From: Pycnococcus provasolii
Taxonomy: Eukaryota; Chlorophyta; Pseudoscourfieldiophyceae; Pseudoscourfieldiales
Direction: 5' to 3'
Assembly (NCBI GenBank): GCA_049487715.1
Contig: CP150561.1
Span: 1-64,000 of the forward strand
DNA length: 64,000 bases
The position numbers and the translations under genes were made by a program. The notes below the pieces were generated by a model. That model worked only from the letters and a program-made list of their open reading frames with translations. It had not been told where the DNA came from and made no database searches. Of the stretch, positions 43,010 through 52,998 are shown one piece after another; position 1 is the first letter of the stretch; each line of letters opens with the position of its first letter.

Positions 43010-43990
43010 GGTATTGTGTCGTCCTGGTCGTGTCAGGTGTTTTCCGTTTGTGGGCCTCTTGGTGTCTTGCGGCCGTGGGGTGCCACGACCTCGGTGTACA
43101 CCGCCAGTGTCCTCCGCCATGCCGCCATGTTCGGCTGGGGTCCCGTTGTGATGTAATTTGGGTTTCCCGATGGATCCTTTCCCCATGCTGATCGGGGGGA
43201 CCCATGCTTTGGTCGGGAAATGGGATTCTGGTTTCCCTGGTCCCGGATTTCTGTGGGGCAAATTCCCCCCGACTTCAAATGGTTTTCGGATTTTTGGCGG
43301 AACGCTGTTTTGTCGGAATTTGTGGCAGCTCGTGCGTTGGTTTTCTCGTGGTAGTGTGTGCGTGGCCTACCTCATAGTGTCCACTGCCACAAACCACGGG
43401 TGAACGGACTTGGGCGGCCCAGTTGTGGGTTGCTTCAAATCCGGTCCGTTTCTGGCGGTCCGTTTTCTTTCAGACGTCTGTCTATGATACGGACCGGTCT
43501 TGTGTGTCCTGGTCGTGCCATCCAGGTGTTTTTGCCCGTCTTGTGGTGTTCGGCAGCCTCTTGAGTGGTCTATGCGACGCCGTCGCGGGACAGTGCACAA
43601 CGAACACTCGCGTGTCACACCAGCCAAAGTGGTACACTCCGCCATGCCGCCAAATGTTCGGCTCGGGGTTCCCGTTGTCGTGTATTTGGGTTTCCCGATG
43701 ATTCCTTTCCCCATGCTGATCGGGGGGGCCCATGCTTTGGGTCGGGGAAATGGGGTTCTGGTTTCCCTTGGTCCCGGTTTCTGTCGGGGCATTCCCCCCG
43801 ACTTCAAATGGATTTTCGGATTTTATGGCGGAACGCTGTTTTGTCGCGAATTTGTGGCAGCTCGTGCGTTGGTTTTCTACGTGGTATGTGTGTGCAGTGG
43901 CCTCACCCATAGTGTCCACTGCCACACCACGGGTGAACGGCTTGGGCGGCCCAGTTGTGGGGTTGCTTCAATCCGGTCCGTTTCATGGGG
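43010..43990. repeat. Two diverged tandem copies of a ~0.5 kb non-coding unit
   Basis: Copy 1 runs about 43010-43495 and copy 2 about 43496-43990. Landmarks repeat with an offset of ~528-530 bp: GGTTTCCCGATG (43164 and 43692), CCCCATGCTGATCGGGGGG, CTTCAAATGG, GGCGGAACGCTGTTTTGTCG and GGGTGAACGG. The beginning of copy 2 has an extra ~45 bp. The copies differ by many substitutions and single-base indels, and no frame is conserved between them. That points to non-coding repeats, possibly an old transposon or satellite unit. Confidence 0.8.
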
Positions 43991-44257
43991 GTGTTTTCTT
44001 TCGACAGTACCGGTCAGGCATCAGGCCAGGGAGACTCGACAGTCTTAATCTACGGGTAATGTTATGTGGTTCCTTTCCTCGTTTAGTTTTGTTTTCCTGG
44101 GTTAACCCGTTGTTTTCTCAGTCAAGAAAGGCGTCAACGAGCCGGCTGAATGATCCCCCCTCCCGTCCTCCTCCGTCGCCGTTCCCCTCCGCAACTCTCC
44201 AACTCCTTTGAGCCTTCGAGGTAGGTGCCCCCCTCCCCTCACGCACACCAACTAAAT

Positions 44258-47200
44258 ATGGCGACGCCAGGAGCAGCGCCAAGTCGCGACCCTGCGGCCG
44301 CCTTGAGCGCGATGGAGGAACTCGAAGCCCTATGGCCAGACGACGACGAGGGGTCGAAGGACGCCGCGGCAGGCTTGTCCGCCAGCAACGGCAACGGGGG
44401 GCCGTCGTCAACCACGAACCTGGGAACCGCGGCGCTGCACGCACGAAGGCTCAAGGCGACCGCAACGTGGGACGAAAACAAGGCTGTACTCAAGCAGCTA
44501 CAGGACGACGCGGAGAGCGGGGCGGGGTTCGTCGACCACCTGCGTGCTGATCTTGCCGCGCTAGACGAAGAGATGAACCACCTCGCCGTCTCTCAGCCGC
44601 AGCCGGGCACGCGCATTGAGAGGCTGCAGGGTAAGCGAGCTTCGGCACACGCGTCGCTGCGCGCGCAGCTTGCAAAGCTCGAGGAAAACAGACACGCTCA
44701 GGTGAACGCTGAGCAAGCGCTGCGTATGAGCGAGCTTGCGCTCACGACCGCGAACGACGAAGAGAAGCTGAACTACGACAGGCGCGAGGGCGAGATTGAG
44801 GCGCGCAAGGCGAGACATGCGGTGGTACGCAAAGGCGAGCTGCAGCGGGCCCGCGACCTGAAGGCAATGAGAAAGACAATAAAGGCGGAACGCGACGCCA
44901 AGCTCGATGACATGGACGCCAAAGAGCTCGCGCAGATTATGGCGGCCCAAGACGCTCACGACGTCGCAGTGCGAAGGCTCAGGTCAACGCATCGTGAGGT
45001 TGAGCGAGAGTTTTCCGAGCTTCAGACAGAGGCGGAAAACCTTCGAGACCACCGCCTTGACGCCGTGTCGTCTCTGAAGCAGAACGTCGACGCAGCTCGA
45101 TCCGAGTTGGCCACGAGCCTTGCACAGCACACGAGGGAACGAACGCACCGACTGCAGGAGCAGGCGAAGGAAGCGAAGGTGATCCTCGCGCAGGGGGGCA
45201 ACCCGTACGAGACGTTCCGGCGGCGCGAGCTTGAGGCGAAGGCTGCACGACAGCACAAGGCTCACCAGCGCGAAATGCAGGCTCGCGAGCTCGGCGTAGT
45301 CAAGCAGAGTCTTCTCGAGGAGAACACGAGGCGCAAGGAACTGATGAAGGCTGAGGAGCTTGCAGCGTACAACGAAACATTTCAAGACGAGATGGGCACG
45401 CGCGCGGTGGAGCAGCGCAATGAGGCGTTCATGATGCGGCACACGACAGGAGGTAGGACGCTCCTTGACCCGACGGGCCGCAAGCCTGTGCCACCGAGTG
45501 AGGCCACGAATGGACTGACGAAGAGCTGGGCGTTCGGGCTGGGGCTAGGCACGACCAAAGAGGTGCTCACCATGGTTCGCACCCGGCACCCTAAGGTGAA
45601 GCCGGCGCCTCTGCTGCTCCCAAGCTACCCCGGCTTCGAGGAGGAGGACGCGGCAGAGGATGCAGCTCGCGATCCCGGCGTGGGAGATGTGGCAAGTGAG
45701 GAGTTGAGTGCGTCGGAGCATCGGCGCATTGAGCTTCGCTCGCTCAGCGTTCTCGAGCAGAAATCGATGGCCAAGGCACGAGAGCGGCATAAGCAAACTC
45801 TCACCAAGAAACAAGTGTGCCTCGGTCGCACATTTCAGGGGGCGGCGTTCATTGCCAATCCTACCAAGGTTGTATTTCAGGACTTTGATGTTGGCGTGGT
45901 ACACACACAAAAGGTGACGCTGACCAACGTCAGCTTCACGTTCAATCAGTTCAAGCTGCTCGACTTTCCGGACAACGCCGAAGGAGCCTTCACAGTGAAA
46001 TTCGAAAATCGTCCCGGGAGCTTGGATCGTCCAGGTCGCATGTCCGCAGGCACAACGTGCGATATGCATATCTCGTTCGAGCCTCACGAGGACAAGGACA
46101 TTGAGACACACATCCCGCTTCTCAGCGAGACTGGTCCCATAAATATACCTCTCGTGGCTTACAAGAAGCGCTTCTCGCCCGCATTAACGATAAGTCGCCC
46201 GGGTGACCTACGTAAGGTCGCCCTGACAAGCGTTTGCACGGCGGACGAGCCTGGCAGTCTTTCCTTCGGGGAGGTGGAGATTGCGGAATGCGCAAAGATT
46301 GGACTCCAGATTGATAATGAGGGTGCTGTGGTTGCAAATCTGAGCTTGTTCGTCTTGCCGGCTGGCAGCGGCGTGCTGAAAGATGAAGATGACAATGACG
46401 ACGACTCTCAGGGTCCCCGTGTGGATGCCTCGCTGGGTCCCGTCTCCATCAAGGCATCCAAGCAGGTGGTGGCTGGCTACTCGCGCTCGCACTGTGAGCT
46501 GAGCTTCGCACCAACGGATGAGAAGAAGTTTGCGTGCCGCGTGCTCCTAAGATTCAAGGACATGTCTGGCAGCGTCGTGCGAGACATGTACATCAACGTC
46601 ACAGGGCGAGGTGGGAAGGTGCCCGTGGTTACAGAGCGCGATGTTGTTGACCTGCAGTACTGCTGCATCGGCCACACGTACCGTGACTCGCTTGTGATTC
46701 ACAATCGGAGCAAGTCGGCGCGCAAGTGCACCATTCAGAAGCGTCCGGAGCTCGACGGAGTGTTTGAGTTCTACCCAGACCTCGCCTTCTGCCAGAGCAA
46801 CGACTCGTACGCGTTCCAGATCAAGTTTACGCCCACGGAACGCACGCGCCGGCAGTGCGCACGATATTTGAGCGACGACGGCGTGCTCGAGATTCCCATG
46901 CGCGTCACAACGGAACAAGCGGCGCCGGTGAACTTTACACTACGATGTGTGCTAACGAACGCTGGCCTCGTGTTCGATCCTCCTAATCTGAACTTTGGTG
47001 AGTGTCCTACCACGGAGCGTATCGTGGCTCCTCTTAGGATGACGAATACGAGTTCGTTGCCTCAAGACTTTGGCTTTACGAACCTGCCAAAAGGCATGCT
47101 CGTGACCCCGGATGACGGTTTCGGCACTATGCTTCCCGGCGAAACCATGTCGCTCGACGTTTCGTTTGAGGCTGATTTCCCCATGAATTTCGACATTCCG

Positions 47201-49045
47201 CTGACGGTGAGATCTCATTTGAATCACACGTACCGCGTGCCTTGTACGGCTCAGGGCATCCTACCACCAATGACACTTTCGGACAACGTGATGTATTTGC
47301 CAGCAACGGCATTTGGCGACAGCAATAATGCCTCGGTGATTCTGAAAAACAATTCGAATATGGCGCGCGAATTCGAATTTGCTGTCGACAAGGCGTGCGG
47401 GCTTAAGGTGAGCCCTAAGGTTGGTTACGTGGCTGCAGGTGGAAGTCTAAGGGTGCAGGTGGACTATTATCCGAGCTTGCATGATGATGCGGTCCTTTCG
47501 CGGCAGGCTGAGAAGGAGGAGGCGGTAGATGGGGATGCTGAGAAGGAGGAGGGCGCGGCGGACGAGGCGCAGGAGGAGGAAAAAGCTGACGATTCGAAGG
47601 AGGGTAAAGAGGAGGAGGAGGAGGAGCAGCAGGCTCCTGGAGAGAAAGTTCCGGCATTGACGTTGTCGTCAACTCTCGACGAAACGATGCCAACAGATCC
47701 TTGGTGTTTTCCGGTACGCACGCAGTTGCCATGTTTCATGCGCGAGGTTCGTGCGATGAACGAGGATGTGACGGTGGCTACGAAAGCGTCAGCTGTGTCG
47801 ATTGTATACCTTGAGGTTTGCTCGTGCGCCATCGAAGAGGAGCTTTACGTCGAGCCTGGTGCGGGCATGTCGCTGAGCGCAGAGTCGGGTAAGCCGTACA
47901 ACGAGCTCAACTTTGGAAGCATTCCCATCCGTGAGCGCAAGATTTTGAGTGTCGTGGTTGTGAATGCGAGCAGGGAAACCGTTTCACTTAGGCAGGAGGG
48001 TCCTCTTGACCCAGGGGGTGCATTTTCGGTTTTGAATCCGTACCAGAGCATCTTGCCGGGAGAAAGTCACCGCGTTTTGCTGGAGTTTGCACCCACGGGC
48101 GTATGGAAATTCTTCGAGATGCTTTCCATTCGTACCGATCGCGCGAAGGTTCGCGTCGCGCTCACCGGCGATGGCATTTCGCCAAGTGTGGACGTCGAGC
48201 CTGCTGAGCTGCTAGAGAGCGGGCTCGATTTTGGGAGCAGACGTGCAGGCGAGTCGACTGAGAAGACGTTTCAAGTTTCCAACAGCAGCACTTTCGAACT
48301 TCGCTACGATGTTCGCGTCACCGGAACCATGCGAAGGAATCTCGGCGGACATCTTCCGTTTTATTGCGTGCCGGCGTCGGGCGTGATTGCACCAGAGGAG
48401 AAGCAAGACGTCAAGGTGATATTCGCGCCGGACGCATGCGCTCCGCTTCTTGAGGCGCAGATTAGCGTGGAAGTTCCGAATCAGACGAAAGGGTTAGTGA
48501 TCCGATGCAGTGGAAGGTGCTGGGAGAAGGATGCGTACTTATGCGGAACCGACCCGGGCAACGAGCTGCGAACGGACGAGGAGGAGGATCCTATCATGTC
48601 TAGTGACGAGGCATCCGTGACGGGGCGGGAAGAGACATTGCAGCTAACCTTGCAAGGTCCTGTCTGTCCGGGGCAATCTGCGGAGCGCGAGGTTTCCGTG
48701 GGATGCGTAAGCGGCGGGGGAGGTGTGGACTACACAGCCTCCGAGCTCATGGAGGCGGAATCGATGGCTGGCTGGCGCGTGGAACATGGCAGCGGAAGCG
48801 TGAGCGCAGGTGAGGAGAAGAAGATTCTCTTCAAGTTTGAGTGTCCCACCGAACCTGTGGTTGGGAGCATGATGTACTTTGGCCTGGGTGGCTGGAGCGA
48901 GGCGCGAGTTGCTGTCACTCTAGCTGAAAAGCAAGGGACGACGCGAAGGGTCGTGATCATAGCAAAGATTTACACGCAGCCTTCTTCTGGCGCAGAAGAA
49001 GAGGGCGGTGGCGGTGGTGAAGAACCTGCCGCTGACGCCAAGTGA
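44258..49045 (+). CDS. CFAP74: CFAP74-like central-pair protein with multiple ASH/MSP domains
   Basis: A 1595-residue protein. Residues ~80-390 are a charged coiled coil. From ~520 onwards it consists of successive beta-sandwich ASH/MSP-type modules, recognisable by repeating 'xxFGxVxxxxxxxxxxxxxN' strands: KVVFQDFDVGVVHTQKVTLT, PPNLNFGECPTTERIV, NELNFGSIPIRERKI and LDFGSRRAGESTEKTF. An acidic Glu/Asp run near 1084-1130 interrupts the modules. Length and layout match CFAP74/FAP74 of the C1d projection (human about 1580 residues). A HYDIN-type relative is the main alternative. I chose the Met at 44258 because it directly follows a C/A-rich leader. It may work in the same central-apparatus structure as the SPAG17-like protein nearby. 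Confidence 0.75.
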   Translation: MATPGAAPSRDPAAALSAMEELEALWPDDDEGSKDAAAGLSASNGNGGPSSTTNLGTAALHARRLKATATWDENKAVLKQLQDDAESGAGFVDHLRADLAALDEEMNHLAVSQPQPGTRIERLQGKRASAHASLRAQLAKLEENRHAQVNAEQALRMSELALTTANDEEKLNYDRREGEIEARKARHAVVRKGELQRARDLKAMRKTIKAERDAKLDDMDAKELAQIMAAQDAHDVAVRRLRSTHREVEREFSELQTEAENLRDHRLDAVSSLKQNVDAARSELATSLAQHTRERTHRLQEQAKEAKVILAQGGNPYETFRRRELEAKAARQHKAHQREMQARELGVVKQSLLEENTRRKELMKAEELAAYNETFQDEMGTRAVEQRNEAFMMRHTTGGRTLLDPTGRKPVPPSEATNGLTKSWAFGLGLGTTKEVLTMVRTRHPKVKPAPLLLPSYPGFEEEDAAEDAARDPGVGDVASEELSASEHRRIELRSLSVLEQKSMAKARERHKQTLTKKQVCLGRTFQGAAFIANPTKVVFQDFDVGVVHTQKVTLTNVSFTFNQFKLLDFPDNAEGAFTVKFENRPGSLDRPGRMSAGTTCDMHISFEPHEDKDIETHIPLLSETGPINIPLVAYKKRFSPALTISRPGDLRKVALTSVCTADEPGSLSFGEVEIAECAKIGLQIDNEGAVVANLSLFVLPAGSGVLKDEDDNDDDSQGPRVDASLGPVSIKASKQVVAGYSRSHCELSFAPTDEKKFACRVLLRFKDMSGSVVRDMYINVTGRGGKVPVVTERDVVDLQYCCIGHTYRDSLVIHNRSKSARKCTIQKRPELDGVFEFYPDLAFCQSNDSYAFQIKFTPTERTRRQCARYLSDDGVLEIPMRVTTEQAAPVNFTLRCVLTNAGLVFDPPNLNFGECPTTERIVAPLRMTNTSSLPQDFGFTNLPKGMLVTPDDGFGTMLPGETMSLDVSFEADFPMNFDIPLTVRSHLNHTYRVPCTAQGILPPMTLSDNVMYLPATAFGDSNNASVILKNNSNMAREFEFAVDKACGLKVSPKVGYVAAGGSLRVQVDYYPSLHDDAVLSRQAEKEEAVDGDAEKEEGAADEAQEEEKADDSKEGKEEEEEEQQAPGEKVPALTLSSTLDETMPTDPWCFPVRTQLPCFMREVRAMNEDVTVATKASAVSIVYLEVCSCAIEEELYVEPGAGMSLSAESGKPYNELNFGSIPIRERKILSVVVVNASRETVSLRQEGPLDPGGAFSVLNPYQSILPGESHRVLLEFAPTGVWKFFEMLSIRTDRAKVRVALTGDGISPSVDVEPAELLESGLDFGSRRAGESTEKTFQVSNSSTFELRYDVRVTGTMRRNLGGHLPFYCVPASGVIAPEEKQDVKVIFAPDACAPLLEAQISVEVPNQTKGLVIRCSGRCWEKDAYLCGTDPGNELRTDEEEDPIMSSDEASVTGREETLQLTLQGPVCPGQSAEREVSVGCVSGGGGVDYTASELMEAESMAGWRVEHGSGSVSAGEEKKILFKFECPTEPVVGSMMYFGLGGWSEARVAVTLAEKQGTTRRVVIIAKIYTQPSSGAEEEGGGGGEEPAADAK

Positions 49046-49326
49046 AGTGTGTCAAGCTTGACAGAGAGGATTGGCGGAGGCGCAGCTCAGGACGATTGGC
49101 CACAACATGATTGATCAAAAGATGAGTTCAGTAAATTAATACAGCATTATTTTCCTACTATTCACATTCTATAGACGCCATACGACATACGACGACATAC
49201 GCGATCGCGCGGTGTGCAGGGGGTGGTGCCAACTCAGAAATCGATTTCGATTTCGGGGTTGACAGGAGGAGGGAAGTTTTCGGCTTTTCGCCCCCGAGCG
49301 TGTTTGTCACTTTTCTTCTTTCCACT

Positions 49327-52300
49327 ATGGCGGCGCCACCGGAGAAGCGCGCTCGCATCGCCAACGAAGACGGTGCCGATGCCAACGAAGCACTCCTGCG
49401 GCAGTTCACGTCGTGGATCGCGCACAGAAAGCGCGACGACGTCACCATGTTCGCTGATTGCTTCGAAGAACCGTCAAAACACGCAGCGATTTTGGCTTCC
49501 GAGGTGTTCGCTAAGCACGCGCGCGCAACGACGACAGAGTGGTCCGTTGGAGACGCCGCGCTCACAAGGGCCACCGTCACGGACTACAAAGCTCTGCAGG
49601 ACCCAGTCGACACATACTGGCACAACCTACCGCACAAGTGGCACCTCGTACCGCGTGGTCTGACCATCGTGTCAACGCCGAACGACGACGGACGACCAGG
49701 GACGAATACGTGTGTCGCAATTGGCATGCACAAAGCTTTCGACTTGCCTGTGGGCGGGCCGAAAGCGAACACTGCCGCAGGGTCAGCCACACTGAGTCTG
49801 CTGGAGAAGCGCAAGTCCGTGTTGGCGTATCTCACGCACAAGGCGAATGGAGAGATGGCGCGCGTGTGCCGCCCGCCGTGCCTGAAGGGTGCGTGGCTCT
49901 TTGCGCAAAAGAATCGCGCGATCGTCGCACGTAGCGAAAGCGACTTGAAAGCAGCGTCTCAGGAGCACGGTAATGTCGTGGCGCACGCAGTGGAGTTTGG
50001 ACGATCGTGGTTCAAGCTGCTGCGCCAGCTTGACGGCGAACGTCGCGCGAGACTCGAGGAGACTTGCACGAAGCACGTGCTCGTAGCGGAGAAGGTGGGG
50101 AGCAAGCTGCAGCAGCACATCGTGCGAGAATCGGCTCATGCGCGCCGGGCGGGACTCATCGTCTTCGCAGCTGTGCCCCTGGACTCTCACAAGGTGGCAA
50201 GTGCGATACGTTCCGGCCATCTTCCTCGCCTCGGCGTGCGTGTGACTGCAAAGCTTTGCGAGGAGTGCGGCGTCCCGTATGTTGGACTCGTGACGCCGCC
50301 GGAAACACTTCAGCATCTCGCGCGCCCCGACGCGCCGCCTGGTGAGCTTGTGATCTCGTCCATCGAGCAGATGGAGGAGGTACGCAGAGCCATGCTTACG
50401 GTTGATCGAGACGATCTCGAGGGAGGTGTGCTTGTGGTCGAGGATCCTGAGGAGAGTGGTGACTTTCCCGCCATTGCGTTGTACAAGTGCAAGGTGGCGA
50501 TCTACTGGGTGCGACGTCGCATGCGAGAACAGATGCGACGTGGTGTCGCACACTTAAGAGAGCTCCCAGGATTGGAACGACGCCTTGGGGAGTTACTTGT
50601 AAATGTGCCGTCGCATCGCCGTGCACCTATGCTAAAGCAAGCTAGGCACGCGCATCTGTGGTGCCTCAGCTACGTGCCGCCATCAGACTACATCGACATG
50701 AATGCCCTGGATCTTATCGAAGGACATGCATCCGCTGCTGCCGCCGCGCCAGATGACGGCGGCATCATGGCGTCGCCTCCTAAGTTCCAGCGACCCGTGA
50801 AGACGGTGATCGTAGTGGAGCCAGGATGTGGAAGAGACGCGATGAAAGCGCTTAACGTTGCATATCCCACATCTCCCGTGCTCAATGCGATGCGCATGGG
50901 ATCAAACTTTCTCTTGGATGAGCATGTCACGCACTGGCGCTCCGATGCGCTGTACGACTTTCTGCTCGTCGCGCCGCTGCAGATTATCGGCGCGGGTGCG
51001 GCGAACATCCCTGCAGACAACCGCCATGAGGCTGCGCAGCGCGCGGTGCGCAGATTTATTTCGTTACTAACCGCTACTTCCACCGCGCAAGGCTCGTATG
51101 CACGCGTGCTTGTGATGGAGAGCGATCCCAGCCTGGCGTCGGTGGTGCAGGAGTACCTGAGCGAGGATGCAGAGGAGGCTCAGGTCATGTACCAGTTTGG
51201 TCGTAATGTCATCCACGAGCTGCGAGACACTCAAGCGACCGCCACGGGCGTCACGGTGCAGTTGCATACGTCGCACGAAGAGGCGATTCGCGCGATTGAA
51301 ATGCGTGACGTGCAGCTCGACGGTGGCCTTCAGTGTGGAAAACTTGCTGTGTTCGTCGTCGGAACCACTGGGCTGGGGAAAAGCCGACTATGCATCGATG
51401 CCGTAGAAATGTTGTCTAATCGCACGAAGCCGCTGCGTGCCGTTGCTCTCGACCAGGACATGCATGCTCGCCATGGTATGAAGGCGAGCTCGGATTACTA
51501 CCTGGCGGACCTGCGCAAGGCCCTTGACGATGCGAGTGTACAGGTGGTGCTGATCCATCGAAATGGACCTGGAAGCGAAGCAACGCTCGCGGAGCTGCGG
51601 CGTCGCGGCATTCCATTTGTTGCGGCACTTCCGTCCGACTTGCTGCCGTTTGGCCCGCTAGAGCCTGCTTATCTGCACGCGTGCGTTTCCTCAGTCGTTT
51701 CGCGTGGCACGGATCCGGGGGAGACGAGCTACGTGGGCGGCATACGGCGGGAACAAATTCCTCATCCTACCGCATCACAGCCGGTTGCTGACCGCCTCTC
51801 TCTGCTTGGAATGTTTCTCAGGCAACTCGTCACAACTGTGGCGCCGGTTTTCGTGCGTGACGGCCAAAGACCGATCTCGTTGGCATACTTCGAGCCGATG
51901 GCAGAGGGTGCGTCTAGCTTCGATGTGCTGCCAAGGGTACATCGTGTCGTGCTCCTTAGCTGGGCGCTGCTCATTCTTGCGCGCAATGCTGGCTGGGACA
52001 AGAGGCGCACGCCGTACGATGGTGCATTGGAGGCTGCAGCTCGCTGCGCCCTCACTTGTCCAGCTAATTCGCAATCCGCGTGGCCACGCTGCGACGCAAA
52101 TGTTGCAGCTGAGCGATTTTCTGCGGCAGTAGTGGCGCGCTTCGACGCATTGTGTGCGCCAGGCGCACAGGCCGCCGCCGAGTACGTGCAAATTTGCCAC
52201 TCGGCGACAGTGGGCAATGGAGGCGGTAATGGTGGCACATCGCGCTTCGCCGCTGTATTTTTCCCACCCAAAGAGCGCGTCGAGGGATTGCATGCAACGG

Positions 52301-52683
52301 TGTTGCATCCAGGTGCAGTTGGTGGCATGGGCGATCTCCCTGCATCGCTCGTGGGGCAAAAGGTGCGATGCGAGGTGCGCGCCATTTGTGAGGTAAGTTG
52401 GGGCACGACCTGCTCGTTGAAGGTGGCAACCGTGTCGTCGATGACTGCGGCTGATGGGACGGACGTTACAGCGATTGTCCGAACGCAGAGAGGCGTGCCG
52501 CACATCACCATATCATGCCAGGATTGCGACCCAAAGCTTGCGCCGGTGGCTCTCGCGCTCGCTTCACATGCGCTTGACGGCGCCTTTGGCGAGGTTGCCG
52601 TGCCTCCTGGCGACGTTCGCGTGGGCGTGCATGAGACACATGAGACGTGGAATGGCGTGCTTCGTTGGAGTGCGGAGGAATGA
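49327..52683 (+). CDS. tRNA ligase, ligase-kinase-CPD type (RNL/Trl1-like), divergent
   Basis: An 1118-residue protein with the three activities expected of plant/fungal tRNA ligases, in order. (1) An RNA-ligase adenylyltransferase region with K172-A-N-G175 as the lysine nucleotidyl motif, preceded by LPHKWHLVPRGL. (2) A P-loop kinase with GTTGLGKS at 679-686. (3) A 2H cyclic phosphodiesterase with two H-x-T motifs, HAT at 989 and HIT at 1059. Such enzymes seal tRNA exons after intron removal and splice HAC1/XBP1-like mRNAs. The flanking sequence is quite divergent and ~450 residues between ligase and kinase are unassigned. The Met at 49327 (MAAPPEKRARI) begins with a nuclear-type basic cluster. 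A different RNA-repair ligase of the same architecture cannot be excluded. Confidence 0.72.
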   Translation: MAAPPEKRARIANEDGADANEALLRQFTSWIAHRKRDDVTMFADCFEEPSKHAAILASEVFAKHARATTTEWSVGDAALTRATVTDYKALQDPVDTYWHNLPHKWHLVPRGLTIVSTPNDDGRPGTNTCVAIGMHKAFDLPVGGPKANTAAGSATLSLLEKRKSVLAYLTHKANGEMARVCRPPCLKGAWLFAQKNRAIVARSESDLKAASQEHGNVVAHAVEFGRSWFKLLRQLDGERRARLEETCTKHVLVAEKVGSKLQQHIVRESAHARRAGLIVFAAVPLDSHKVASAIRSGHLPRLGVRVTAKLCEECGVPYVGLVTPPETLQHLARPDAPPGELVISSIEQMEEVRRAMLTVDRDDLEGGVLVVEDPEESGDFPAIALYKCKVAIYWVRRRMREQMRRGVAHLRELPGLERRLGELLVNVPSHRRAPMLKQARHAHLWCLSYVPPSDYIDMNALDLIEGHASAAAAAPDDGGIMASPPKFQRPVKTVIVVEPGCGRDAMKALNVAYPTSPVLNAMRMGSNFLLDEHVTHWRSDALYDFLLVAPLQIIGAGAANIPADNRHEAAQRAVRRFISLLTATSTAQGSYARVLVMESDPSLASVVQEYLSEDAEEAQVMYQFGRNVIHELRDTQATATGVTVQLHTSHEEAIRAIEMRDVQLDGGLQCGKLAVFVVGTTGLGKSRLCIDAVEMLSNRTKPLRAVALDQDMHARHGMKASSDYYLADLRKALDDASVQVVLIHRNGPGSEATLAELRRRGIPFVAALPSDLLPFGPLEPAYLHACVSSVVSRGTDPGETSYVGGIRREQIPHPTASQPVADRLSLLGMFLRQLVTTVAPVFVRDGQRPISLAYFEPMAEGASSFDVLPRVHRVVLLSWALLILARNAGWDKRRTPYDGALEAAARCALTCPANSQSAWPRCDANVAAERFSAAVVARFDALCAPGAQAAAEYVQICHSATVGNGGGNGGTSRFAAVFFPPKERVEGLHATVLHPGAVGGMGDLPASLVGQKVRCEVRAICEVSWGTTCSLKVATVSSMTAADGTDVTAIVRTQRGVPHITISCQDCDPKLAPVALALASHALDGAFGEVAVPPGDVRVGVHETHETWNGVLRWSAEE

Positions 52684-52998
52684 TGAGCCTAAGATCAGCT
52701 CATTCAGTAATGGAATGTACTTTACTTCATCCAACGGTCGTCCATTCACACCATTCACATTCACCATTCATCCCTTTTCAGGGGCGTCATAGTATTTTTG
52801 GAGTATTTAGAGTATTTAGAGACGGGAACGGGAACGGGCCCCGGAGGGGATTGTCTCGACAATACACGCTACACACACACACACACAGTCACACAAGGTC
52901 GAAGCAAGACGCCATGCGAGCGACGACATTAGGCGTGCGTTTGAAAATTAATAATAATATGTATAGGACTTACTGTACAAATGCAGTAGAATTACATA

